Shown: positions 1 to 7,057 of the stretch, piece by piece | How positions within the stretch are numbered: position 1 is the stretch's first letter | Layout of the letters: every line of letters starts with the position of its first letter | Origin: CAZXIC01 sp964640195 | GTDB lineage: Archaea; Iainarchaeota; Iainarchaeia; Iainarchaeales; GCA-2688035 | Assembly: GCA_964640195.1 (NCBI GenBank) | Contig: CAZXIC010000019.1 | Location: 1-16,750 of the forward strand | Reading direction: 5' to 3' | DNA: 16,750 nucleotides | The notes under the pieces: model-generated | The model's database searches: none | What the model was told of the DNA's origin: nothing | What the model saw: only the letters and a program-made list of their open reading frames with translations | Program-made: the position numbers and the translations under genes

Positions 1-698
1 CCATTACTCTCCTGCGGCTTTTTTGGCAACGTTTTTCCAGCCGAGAGCATTTTCAGGGCTTTTAAAATCAGTTTCACGCCAAGCTCCGTATTCTTGAGCT
101 TCATTTCAGTGAGGCTTTTGCTGCCATTCAATTCAACCCTCTCCTGAAATGCGATGCTTCCTGTGTCAAGACCTGCGTCAAGGTGCACTATGCTTGCCCC
201 AAAGTTTTGCAAATCGTCGTGGTATAGAGCCCAAAATTCTGAGCGCACATTCCTGTATCTTGGGAGCATGCCGCCGTGAATGTTAAGGCAACATTTTTTC
301 GCCTTGGCAATTGTCTTGGGGTGGAGCAATGAGGTCCCCAGCACAACAATTACATCCGGATTTGTTTTTTCAATCTTTTTAAGGCATTCTGCCGAATTTA
401 TGTTTTCTGCTACAAAAACTTCAATACCGTGTGGAAAACCGTTAAAAGAATTTTTGTCAAGCAACTCTCTTTTCATCAATCTGCTGACCTTTCTCAAGTA
501 AAGCCATGCAGTCAAAACATCAAGGATGTTAAGAGGGAGTTTCCACCATTTTCTGAAAAGCATTCTTTTTAGTTTTCTGTGTTTTTCTTTTCTTGCCCTT
601 TCGAGAATAACCAAGTCAAGAAAGCCCGCCTCCTTCATTTTGTTTGCGAGGTAGATACCGGCCGGTTTTTTTTCAAGCGTCATCAAAATAGTTTTCAA
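1..698 (-). CDS. Sugar-type formyltransferase (Fmt/ArnA N-domain fold), C-terminus beyond window
   Basis: Formyl_trans_N-type enzyme, expected to move a formyl group from N10-formyltetrahydrofolate to an amine, here probably an amino sugar. The frame stays open for about 232 codons and runs off the left edge. The catalytic signature is visible: NIHGGMLPRYR at about residues 139-149 (N139, H141) and LDAGLDTGSI at about 173-182 (D178), matching the N/H/D triad of Fmt and ArnA. A basic stretch of roughly 60 residues (about 30-90) precedes the core. I chose TTG at 698 as start: it gives MKTILMTLEKKPAG, a normal first beta strand, and AAGGAAGG lies 7 nt upstream. ATG at 683 is the alternative. The TTG overlaps the TGA of the deacetylase, so the two are probably translationally coupled. 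Archaea do not formylate initiator Met-tRNA, which argues against a housekeeping role if the host is archaeal. Family call firm, substrate unknown. Confidence 0.85.
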   Translation of the reverse strand, partial: MKTILMTLEKKPAGIYLANKMKEAGFLDLVILERARKEKHRKLKRMLFRKWWKLPLNILDVLTAWLYLRKVSRLMKRELLDKNSFNGFPHGIEVFVAENINSAECLKKIEKTNPDVIVVLGTSLLHPKTIAKAKKCCLNIHGGMLPRYRNVRSEFWALYHDDLQNFGASIVHLDAGLDTGSIAFQERVELNGSKSLTEMKLKNTELGVKLILKALKMLSAGKTLPKKPQESN

Positions 699-1522
699 AC
701 GGTCGCCTTCCTTGCAATTTCCTGCATCGTGCAGATTCTGAAACCATTTTTTTCAGCGGACAGCAGCAATTTTTCTACCAAAGCAAGTTCCTTTACCGCC
801 GCATAACCAGGGTGGTCATAGGCTATGCCAAAAGATTTCCCCAAAAGTTTTTTTTCAAATTCTTCAACTGCTTCTTTATCTTTTTTTCCAACAGCCCGCA
901 TCGCTTCAATAAATCCAACTCCCCCTTCGCCTGCAATGTTAACCGGTATGTTTTTCAATCCGCTTGCCACTTCCGTGATTTTTTCTTTCTCGCCGTATGT
1001 GTCAGAACAGTATTTGAAGCCCATGCCTTTTAGTGCCTGCTGGATTCTTTCATTGGAAACAAAGCCGGGCGAAGTAAACCCGTTTGGTTTCCCAGCGCAG
1101 GCTTCTTCGAGCATGTGAAGCCCCCATCCAATTTCCCCTTCTATCTTTTTTCTATCCCATTTCAGTGCATTGCGCATCCAATCACCGTGGTTTTTCCCGC
1201 CATGCAAGCCTATTTCATGGCCCGAGTCCCCGATTTTTTGGATTATGCCTTTGTTTGCAGCCCCGGCGGAAGGGTTAAGCAAGGCGGTTTTCAAAAAATT
1301 AAGTTTGCCCAACTTTTCTACATTGGAAAGTTTTGGCATTTCTGCACCTTTTTTACCTATCTGTTTGAAGAAGTATGCTGTCCTTTTTGCAGGCTGCCCC
1401 ATATTTACAAAGAAAGTAAATTGTGCCCCAAGCTCTTTCCCCAGCCCCAACAGCCTTGGAACCCCATTTCTTATGCAGTTTTCGTTGTCCACATCAAACC
1501 TGAAGCAGAATCTTCTTTTCAT
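695..1522 (-). CDS. ArnD-like polysaccharide deacetylase / deformylase
   Basis: NodB-fold carbohydrate esterase family 4 protein of 275 aa. It removes an N-acyl group (acetyl or formyl) from a sugar, probably lipid-linked. Visible motifs are RFDVDNE (D10, D12), GHEIGLHGG at 101-109 (metal-binding H102, H107), SPGF at 151-154 and a late YDHPGY with H237. The opening, FDVDNE.CIRNGVPRLL followed by QFTFFVNMG, resembles ArnD, the deformylase of undecaprenyl-phosphate-4-formamido-arabinose, more than peptidoglycan deacetylases; this is from memory of the family. There is no signal peptide, so it should act in the cytoplasm. ATG 1522 has no SD but a TATA-like box about 30 bp upstream. The formyltransferase follows directly with overlapping stop and start, which suggests the two act on the same amino group. 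Acetyl versus formyl specificity cannot be read from the sequence. Confidence 0.85.
   Translation of the reverse strand: MKRRFCFRFDVDNENCIRNGVPRLLGLGKELGAQFTFFVNMGQPAKRTAYFFKQIGKKGAEMPKLSNVEKLGKLNFLKTALLNPSAGAANKGIIQKIGDSGHEIGLHGGKNHGDWMRNALKWDRKKIEGEIGWGLHMLEEACAGKPNGFTSPGFVSNERIQQALKGMGFKYCSDTYGEKEKITEVASGLKNIPVNIAGEGGVGFIEAMRAVGKKDKEAVEEFEKKLLGKSFGIAYDHPGYAAVKELALVEKLLLSAEKNGFRICTMQEIARKATV
706..713 (-). promoter_or_regulatory. Ribosome binding site for the TTG start at 698
   Basis: AAGGAAGG on the minus strand lies inside the end of the deacetylase gene, 7 nt before TTG 698 and 22 nt before ATG 683. The spacing favours the TTG start of the formyltransferase. Confidence 0.5.
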
Positions 1523-1548
1523 TTAAAAAAAAGTTGGTTAAAAAATCA

Positions 1549-1556
1549 TTTTAAAT
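1549..1556 (-). promoter_or_regulatory. TATA-like box for the deacetylase operon
   Basis: ATTTAAAA on the minus strand is centred about 30 bp before ATG 1522. With the usual archaeal spacing, transcription would start within a few bases of the ATG, giving a leaderless mRNA. That fits the lack of an SD there. Confidence 0.4.
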
Positions 1557-1578
1557 GCGTTCCCATAGTTTTTTTGCC

Positions 1579-1590
1579 TTTTGTACCAAT
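1579..1590 (+). promoter_or_regulatory. Shared intergenic element, copy 1 (TTTTGTACCAAT)
   Basis: Lies between the divergent deacetylase and radical SAM genes. It matches the copies at 5685-5696 and 8084-8095 at 11 of 12 positions each. The core TTG-TAC-CAA has palindromic arms (TTG/CAA), as expected of a dimeric repressor or activator site. It ends 45 nt before ATG 1636, almost the same distance as copy 3 from its gene. No regulator gene is in the window. Confidence 0.5.
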
Positions 1591-1635
1591 AACCTTTTTT
1601 AGCCTTTTTAGCATTTTTTTAAGAGGTAAGCTAAA

Positions 1636-3057
1636 ATGAAAATAAACCAAAAACTGCGTGTAATGCTGGTTTTTCCAAACCAGCCGATTATCTCTGAGCC
1701 GTGCTGCGAGGGCTACAACAGGTCAAAGATAATCCCCTACGAGCTTGCCACAGTTGCAACCGCCCTGCGCAGCGATTTTGATGTGCAGGTGCTTGACGCA
1801 AAGGCAGAGTCTCTCTCATTGCCGGAAATCAAAGCAAGGCTTACGGCATTTAAGCCCCACACAGTTGTTTTGTGGACGGTCACAATAACCTACCTTTCCG
1901 ACATAAAAATACTCGGCTTTGCGAAATCCCTCAAAGCAAAGACTGTTCTTGCGATGAACCCGCCGATTCTCCTTACACAGGTGCTTGAAAGCTTTCCATT
2001 CATCGACTTTGCTGTCCACAACGAAAGGCCGTTTGTTCTAAAAGAGCTCTTGGATTGCATCAGCATTGGAGCATCTGCCGGCAAGGTTAAAGGCATTGTT
2101 TTAAGGAAGGGAAGCAGCGTGAAAGACAATAGGCCTGCCTTGCTCAACGTGCATTTTTCGCATCCAGCTGCATCGTTCGACCTGCTTCCAATGGAAAAAT
2201 ACACTGTTGACAATGCGGTTATAAAATCAAGTACTGGCTGCCCATATCAGTGCACCTTCTGCTTTTGGGGGCGGAGCAAGTGGAGGGCAAACAGCGTTAA
2301 GCAGACGCTTGACGAAATAGAATTGCTGGTAAAGCGCTATGGTGCAAAAAACATCGGCTTCTCAGAACAGCATTTCACGTTTGACAGGCAAAGGGTCTTG
2401 GATTTCTGCAGGGAAGTGGAAAAGAGGAAGCTGCGCTTCAGGTTTTTCTGCGATTCAAGAGTCAACCAGGTTGACAGGCAGTTGTTGCACCTGATGAGGA
2501 AGGCAGGGCTAAGCAGGATTTTTTACGGGGTTGAACACGTTAGTGACAACATCCTGCGAAACGTTAAGAAAAACCAGTCAGTTGAGCAGATAATAAATGC
2601 AATAAGCATAACAAAGCAAGCAAAGGTGCCATTTGCCCTGCCCTTCATAATCGGGTTGCCAGGCGAAACCTCTGAAACCATACAAGAACTTAAAAGATTC
2701 ATTCTGGAGGTAAAGCCCTGGAATTACCACGTCCTGTTTCCAGTTCCATATCCTGGCACAGAGCTATTTGAGCAGGCAAAGAAAAACAACTGGCTGTTGG
2801 TTGAGGAAAAGCCAGAGAACTTTTGGGTCAGCCCAGACTTCTACAAGCCGTTGATGGCTGTTCCGCCGATGACAACAGAAAAGCTAATCAGGGCAAGGAG
2901 AATGCTGCTGTTTGTGCCAAGGCTGCATCCAGTAATCTTCCTCAACACACTGAGGGATGCGTATGGCAGGGGCGGGCTGACAAAGTTGAGGCAGGTTTTC
3001 GAAGGCGGCATGAGAGTTGCTGCCAGCGTAAGCGTTCAGAAGCTATCCAAGCGTTAA
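1636..3057 (+). CDS. Cobalamin-type radical SAM enzyme, copy 1
   Basis: A 473-aa protein with an N-terminal Rossmann-like cobalamin-binding domain (about 5-150) and a radical SAM TIM-barrel core (about 190-400). The [4Fe-4S] ligands C202, C206 and C209 sit in GCPYQCTFC. Later core motifs are SRVNQVD, FYGVEH, PFIIGLPGETSET and FPVPYPGTELF. The loop that carries DxHxxG in classical B12 domains reads DAKAES, so no histidine ligand is present; this is common in class B radical SAM methylases and ring-forming enzymes. Known relatives methylate unreactive carbons or make C-C bonds (for example archaeal GrsA/GrsB), so it could act on a sugar or a lipid; the substrate is unknown. AGAGGT lies 8 nt before ATG 1636. 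The 3' end overlaps the opposing GT4 gene by 15 bp. Confidence 0.88.
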   Translation: MKINQKLRVMLVFPNQPIISEPCCEGYNRSKIIPYELATVATALRSDFDVQVLDAKAESLSLPEIKARLTAFKPHTVVLWTVTITYLSDIKILGFAKSLKAKTVLAMNPPILLTQVLESFPFIDFAVHNERPFVLKELLDCISIGASAGKVKGIVLRKGSSVKDNRPALLNVHFSHPAASFDLLPMEKYTVDNAVIKSSTGCPYQCTFCFWGRSKWRANSVKQTLDEIELLVKRYGAKNIGFSEQHFTFDRQRVLDFCREVEKRKLRFRFFCDSRVNQVDRQLLHLMRKAGLSRIFYGVEHVSDNILRNVKKNQSVEQIINAISITKQAKVPFALPFIIGLPGETSETIQELKRFILEVKPWNYHVLFPVPYPGTELFEQAKKNNWLLVEEKPENFWVSPDFYKPLMAVPPMTTEKLIRARRMLLFVPRLHPVIFLNTLRDAYGRGGLTKLRQVFEGGMRVAASVSVQKLSKR

Positions 3058-4179
3058 TTTCCTGTACAACTGTTTGTTTCTTTCAACTATTTGATTCCTG
3101 TCAAACCCAGCCCTCTTCATCAGAGCCCTGCCTTCTTTTGCAATGCTTGCTGCTTTCTTGCCGTTAGCCAGCAACTCTTTTACAGAGGCTGCCAACTGTT
3201 CCGCATTCCCAGGCTGGAAAAGCACGCTGTTTTTTTCGTTGAAGAACACGCCTGTTTTCCCTACGTTGGTTAACACCAGGGGCTTCCCTGCGAGTCCTGC
3301 TTCAACAACAACTGAAGAGAAAACGTTGTCAAAGGTTGCGGTTGAAACAAAAACCGCGCTGAGCTTGAGGAACAGTGCAACGTCTTTTCTTCTCCCGAGA
3401 AAGAAAACGTTTTTCACCCGGTTTTCCTCTGCAAGCAATTTTGCTTTCTCCAGCAGTTTTCCATCGCCGAGCATTACAAAGTTTGCTTCCTGCAAAAGCT
3501 TTGCAGCCTTTATGAAAGTGAATGGGTCTCTCTCAGCTATGAACCGCCCTACAAACAGGACAACTGGCTTGCTCCAAAAGTTAAATTCTTTGCGCAGTAG
3601 GGAAACGCTTCCCGGTTTTTCCAGTAAATCAAAGTCAATCATGTTTCGCACAATTTCAACCTTTCCGCCCGCACTCTTGATTTTTTCCACCAAGCCTTCA
3701 TGGCTTGTTGTAACAGCATCGCTTGCTTTTACTGCAACCCAAATAACTACCTTTGGAGCATTTCTCACGTCAGTGCCGTGAACAGTCAGCAGGACAGGCT
3801 TCCGGAGCAGAATTTTTGCCGGAAAGCATGCAACAGCGCTTGGAAGCCAATTGGCGTGAATGACATCGCATTCTCTTGCCTCAAGGAATATTTTAAGGCT
3901 GAATGCGGCAAAAAAGAACGGCAAAAGAACAATTTTCAAGGGATTCTCGCAAAGGTTTTTTACAATCCCTGGGCCGTATGCAAAAGTTTGCAGGGACAGG
4001 GGCCAGAAGTACCTGAACCGCTTTACCTCAACGCCAGCAACTTTCTCTTGCAGCGGAAGACCTTTTGCATGCGGTGCTATTATCTTGATTTTCTGCCCTC
4101 TCCTGGCAAGTTCTTTCATTAAGTCAAAGACAACGTTGCCCTCAAAAGTAAGATTTGTTACTGGAACACAGATGTTCAT
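3043..4179 (-). CDS. GT4-family glycosyltransferase
   Basis: A 378-aa GT-B fold glycosyltransferase, probably cytoplasmic and peripheral at the membrane, that adds a sugar from a nucleotide donor to a growing lipid-linked glycan. The N-terminal acceptor domain includes NLTFEGNVVFDLMKEL and HGTDV (134-138). The C-terminal donor domain starts near 205 with VLFVGRFIAERDP and carries MLGDGKL and VVVEAGLAGKPLV with E293. The first acidic residue of the usual EX7E motif is replaced by TFDN, so the motif is only half conserved. Length is normal for GT4. GGTGG precedes ATG 4179 by about 8 nt, and 21 nt separate it from the upstream radical SAM gene, so the two probably form an operon. Sugar specificity is not evident. 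Confidence 0.87.
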   Translation of the reverse strand: MNICVPVTNLTFEGNVVFDLMKELARRGQKIKIIAPHAKGLPLQEKVAGVEVKRFRYFWPLSLQTFAYGPGIVKNLCENPLKIVLLPFFFAAFSLKIFLEARECDVIHANWLPSAVACFPAKILLRKPVLLTVHGTDVRNAPKVVIWVAVKASDAVTTSHEGLVEKIKSAGGKVEIVRNMIDFDLLEKPGSVSLLRKEFNFWSKPVVLFVGRFIAERDPFTFIKAAKLLQEANFVMLGDGKLLEKAKLLAEENRVKNVFFLGRRKDVALFLKLSAVFVSTATFDNVFSSVVVEAGLAGKPLVLTNVGKTGVFFNEKNSVLFQPGNAEQLAASVKELLANGKKAASIAKEGRALMKRAGFDRNQIVERNKQLYRKLTLG

Positions 4180-4200
4180 TTAATTCCACCAAAGCAGGCT

Positions 4201-5619
4201 TTAGCTTCTGATGTAATTCAACAAGCTCCAGGCACTCTTCAGGCTTGTTTTGAAAAGGCTCCAGTGCGTGAAACGCTGCCTCAGTGCCTTTGCGATGTAG
4301 TGCGGCCTCAAATAGTATTCCTTGTACCCCTGTTTTATCCAATAGCACATGTCTGCCTTGCTCAGGTTTGGATACTCAAAAATAGGCGTTATCCTGCCCT
4401 CACTGTCCAGATAGTCTGACCACTGCTTGAAGCGCAGATAGCCCTTGCTTTCGAGGTATCTGTAAAACTCTGTTCCAGGATAGGGCTGTGCAACGCTGAA
4501 CTGCACGAAGTCCAGGTCAAGCTGCTTTGCAAACTCAACTGTTTTCTTTATTGTAGCAACTGTTTCCCCAGGCATGCCGAAAACAAACGTACCGTGCACC
4601 TGGATTCCAGCCTCCCTATAATACTTGGCACATTTCCTGGCCTGCTCTGTCGTTGCCCTTGCGCCTTTGCGCATTGAGTGCAGAAGCTCATCACAGCCCG
4701 ACTCAAAGCCAACCTTCACCAGGAAGCACCCCGCCTTCCTCATCGCGCTTGCAATCTCTCTGTCAACGCTGTCAACCCTGCTGTACGCAGCCCAGGGCAT
4801 GTTCACTTTCTCCTTTTCAATCAAGTTGCACAGTTTAAGGATGTAGGGTTTGTTAACGTTCAGCGTGTCGTCGTTGAACAGAACGCTTTTAATGTAGGGA
4901 AAATCCCTCTTTATTTGCTTGAGCTCTGCAACAACATTCCCAGGGCTTCTCATCCTGTAGCCCCTGCCGCTCATCAGCTGCGGACCTGCGCAGTAAATGC
5001 ACTGGTGCGGGCAGCCCCTTCCGGCCAGAACAAAGGTAAAGGGGTTTTTGTACAGCGCGCTGTAGTACTTTCTGTTCGGCAGGAAGTCTCTCGCTGGAAA
5101 AGGCAGCTCATCAAGGTTCTTTATCAAAGCCCTTGCCTTGTTATGTATAATTCTTTTGCCTTTTTTGAATGAAATTCCGTCCACTTTCTCCAGGGCTTTT
5201 CCTTGCGCGATGTCTTTCACAGTGTAATCATATTCGCCTCTTGCAACAACATCAAAGCCTCTTTGCAGTGTGTCTTGCGGAACAGCTGTTGCATGCACGC
5301 CAATAGCAACTGTTTTCGCTCCTGTTTCAGCTGCAATCCTTTGCGCAAGCACTGCATCGCTCTGCACTGAGGCAGTTGAAGTAAGCATTACAACATACTC
5401 TGGGCAAAGGTTTGCGACCCTCTGCACAGACTCGTCTTCGCTTATTCCCAAGGCTGGCGCGTCAATCAAGTCAACCTTGTGCCCTGAGCTGCGGCAAATC
5501 TCTGTTGCGTATCCAAGCATTATAGGCGGGTGCAGCGCCTTCTGCGGACTCACTGCCTGGAATCTCACTTCTCTGTTGTAAGTGCCCCTGAAGGGCGGAT
5601 TCAAAAAAGCAATATTCAT
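4201..5619 (-). CDS. Cobalamin-type radical SAM enzyme, copy 2
   Basis: A 472-aa protein from ATG 5619 (MNIAFLNPPFRG). The B12-type domain spans about 1-150, with LIDAPALG where DxHxxG would be (His replaced by Pro). The radical SAM core begins with GRGCPHQCIYC, ligands C203, C207 and C210, followed by SRVDSVDRE, VGFESGCDEL, FVFGMPGETV and QPYPGTEFYRYL. The C-terminal part ends in a basic helical segment with YYLRPHYIAKALRQ. TTG 5631 and GTG 5628 extend the frame by only a few codons. The TATA-like box at 5643-5648 sits about 26 bp before ATG 5619, which supports that start. The sequence closely parallels the divergent radical SAM gene at 5754 (LDLDxxQF, PYPGT, YLRPxY), suggesting paralogues. 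Reaction unknown; methylation or rearrangement of a glycan or lipid precursor is inferred from the family. Confidence 0.88.
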   Translation of the reverse strand: MNIAFLNPPFRGTYNREVRFQAVSPQKALHPPIMLGYATEICRSSGHKVDLIDAPALGISEDESVQRVANLCPEYVVMLTSTASVQSDAVLAQRIAAETGAKTVAIGVHATAVPQDTLQRGFDVVARGEYDYTVKDIAQGKALEKVDGISFKKGKRIIHNKARALIKNLDELPFPARDFLPNRKYYSALYKNPFTFVLAGRGCPHQCIYCAGPQLMSGRGYRMRSPGNVVAELKQIKRDFPYIKSVLFNDDTLNVNKPYILKLCNLIEKEKVNMPWAAYSRVDSVDREIASAMRKAGCFLVKVGFESGCDELLHSMRKGARATTEQARKCAKYYREAGIQVHGTFVFGMPGETVATIKKTVEFAKQLDLDFVQFSVAQPYPGTEFYRYLESKGYLRFKQWSDYLDSEGRITPIFEYPNLSKADMCYWIKQGYKEYYLRPHYIAKALRQRFTHWSLFKTSLKSAWSLLNYIRS

Positions 5620-5642
5620 AGGATGCACCAAAAATCGTCTGC

Positions 5643-5648
5643 TATAAA
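5643..5648 (-). promoter_or_regulatory. TATA-like box for the minus-strand radical SAM gene
   Basis: TTTATA on the minus strand lies about 26 bp before ATG 5619, consistent with a leaderless transcript. A weak GGTG at 5626-5629 could act as an SD instead. Confidence 0.4.
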
Positions 5649-5684
5649 GTAATAAGAAAAAGTTTCCTTTATTAATTTAATGAA

Positions 5685-5696
5685 ATTGGTACAAAG
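5685..5696 (-). promoter_or_regulatory. Shared intergenic element, copy 2 (CTTTGTACCAAT)
   Basis: Read on the minus strand it differs from copy 1 by only the first base. It lies between two divergent radical SAM genes, 66 nt from ATG 5619 and 58 nt from ATG 5754, so it could influence both. Unlike copies 1 and 3 it does not have the 45-nt spacing to a start codon. Confidence 0.48.
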
Positions 5697-5723
5697 CTAG
5701 AATACTAAGCCTTAACAAAAGCC

Positions 5724-5732
5724 AATAAAAAA
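5724..5732 (+). promoter_or_regulatory. Weak TATA-like box for the plus-strand radical SAM gene
   Basis: AATAAAAAA is centred about 26 bp before ATG 5754, in the right place for a leaderless transcript. It is A-rich and a poor match to a TATA consensus, so this is only a candidate. Confidence 0.28.
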
Positions 5733-5753
5733 CCTGCCCCGGCAGTATTGATT

Positions 5754-7040
5754 ATGCCTGAATCGATCTCCCTTGTAAACCTTGCGCCAAGTGTGTATGC
5801 AGCGCACCCAAGCCCGCCCCTGTGGCTCGCTTACCTGCAGGCAGTGCTTAAGAAGAAAGGCACCGCTGTAAAGCCAATTGACCAACAGGCAGGGCAATCT
5901 ATTGCAACTATTGAAACAGATTGGGCTGGCTTGAGCGTTTGCACGCCTACAGCGCAGAAGGCATTTACTTTGGGTGACGAGCTGCGCAGCCAAGGCATAA
6001 AGGTGATGATGGGCGGTCCGCATGCAGCAATTTTTCCAGAGGAATGCTTGAGACACGCGGATAAAGTGATTGTCGGCGAAGGTGAAAGAAGCGTTTTGGA
6101 GATTTTTGACAGCAAGAAAAAAATCCTTAAAAGCGAGCTGATTAAGAATCTTGACACCCTGCCTTTCCCTGACTGGCATGGCTTGCCCCTCCAAAAGTAT
6201 AAGGCGGTTACAAGAAAGCACTGCTATCTCTCAGTCATGACAAGCAGGGGCTGCCCCTTCAGCTGCATCTACTGCTTCAAGGGAATCTTCGGCAGGTTGT
6301 ACAGAAAGAGGTCACCGGCGAATGTTCTGGATGAAATCCAGTACCTGATTGATGAATACGGCACTGAGGAAATCGGGTTTGTTGACGACAACTTCACGCT
6401 TGACAAGGGGAGAGTTGAAGAAATATGCAAGGGAATGATTGAAAGGCGCTTTAATATTAGTTGGAACTGCCCAAACGGCATTAGAGTTGACACGGTTGAC
6501 AAGCGGCTGCTTGAGTTGATGCACAACGCAGGCTGCTACCAGCTCAGCTTTGGAATAGAATCTGGAAACCAAGCTGTTTTGGACAAAATCGGCAAGACTA
6601 TCAGCCTGCAGCAGGTGAAGAATGCTGTCAGGTGGGCAAAGGAAACAGGGATTGAGACAATCGGCTTCTTCATGATTGCCCTGCCGTTTGATGACAGGGA
6701 GACGATGCAGCAAACAATTGACTTTGCAAAAGAACTAGACCTTGACCTCATACAATTCACTGTTACAACGCCCTATCCTGGGACGCCTTTGTACGATATT
6801 GTAGAGAAGCAGGGAAAATTCCTGATAAAAGACTTCAGCAAGTACGGCAGCTACACTGGGAGGGCATACTATGAAATGGGCTGCCTAAACAAGCAGTTAG
6901 TTGAGGAAATGTACAAAAAAGCTTACAAGAGCACTTACCTCAGACCAGCCTATGCCATGAAAAGAATTGCCCATAACCCCAAGCTGCTTGCAAGCGGCGC
7001 AAAATACATGCTCTCAGTTCTTGGGAAGAAAAAGGGCTGA
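5754..7040 (+). CDS. Cobalamin-type radical SAM enzyme, copy 3
   Basis: A 428-aa protein from ATG 5754; TTG 5748 is possible but adds only two residues. The B12-type domain (about 1-125) contains MMGGPHAAIFPEECL and VIVGEGERS. The usual DxHxxG loop reads DQQAGQ, with His replaced by Gln. The radical SAM core starts with SRGCPFSCIYC, ligands C167, C171 and C174, then GIRVDTVDK, SFGIESGNQAVL, FFMIALPFDDRET and TTPYPGTPLYD. It resembles copy 2 in order and wording of motifs, and the two genes are divergent across 134 bp. The first domain is shorter than in copy 2. It faces the opposing DPM1-like gene with a 17-bp gap. Likely role: a tailoring enzyme of the glycan or lipid product (inference). 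Confidence 0.88.
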   Translation: MPESISLVNLAPSVYAAHPSPPLWLAYLQAVLKKKGTAVKPIDQQAGQSIATIETDWAGLSVCTPTAQKAFTLGDELRSQGIKVMMGGPHAAIFPEECLRHADKVIVGEGERSVLEIFDSKKKILKSELIKNLDTLPFPDWHGLPLQKYKAVTRKHCYLSVMTSRGCPFSCIYCFKGIFGRLYRKRSPANVLDEIQYLIDEYGTEEIGFVDDNFTLDKGRVEEICKGMIERRFNISWNCPNGIRVDTVDKRLLELMHNAGCYQLSFGIESGNQAVLDKIGKTISLQQVKNAVRWAKETGIETIGFFMIALPFDDRETMQQTIDFAKELDLDLIQFTVTTPYPGTPLYDIVEKQGKFLIKDFSKYGSYTGRAYYEMGCLNKQLVEEMYKKAYKSTYLRPAYAMKRIAHNPKLLASGAKYMLSVLGKKKG

Positions 7041-7057
7041 GGCATCTAAGGCAATAG

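Noticed and set aside
1..698. Methionyl-tRNA formyltransferase (housekeeping fmt)
   Set aside because: Coupling to an ArnD-like gene, the long basic insertion and the likely archaeal host argue for a sugar formyltransferase.
1115..1639. 174-aa plus-strand ORF opposite the deacetylase gene
   Set aside because: It lies antisense to a gene with clear catalytic motifs, shows no recognisable domain, and its composition is that of a complement frame.
3143..3781. 212-aa plus-strand ORF opposite the GT4 gene
   Set aside because: Ser/Thr/Phe-rich shadow of a conserved glycosyltransferase; no own ribosome site or domain.
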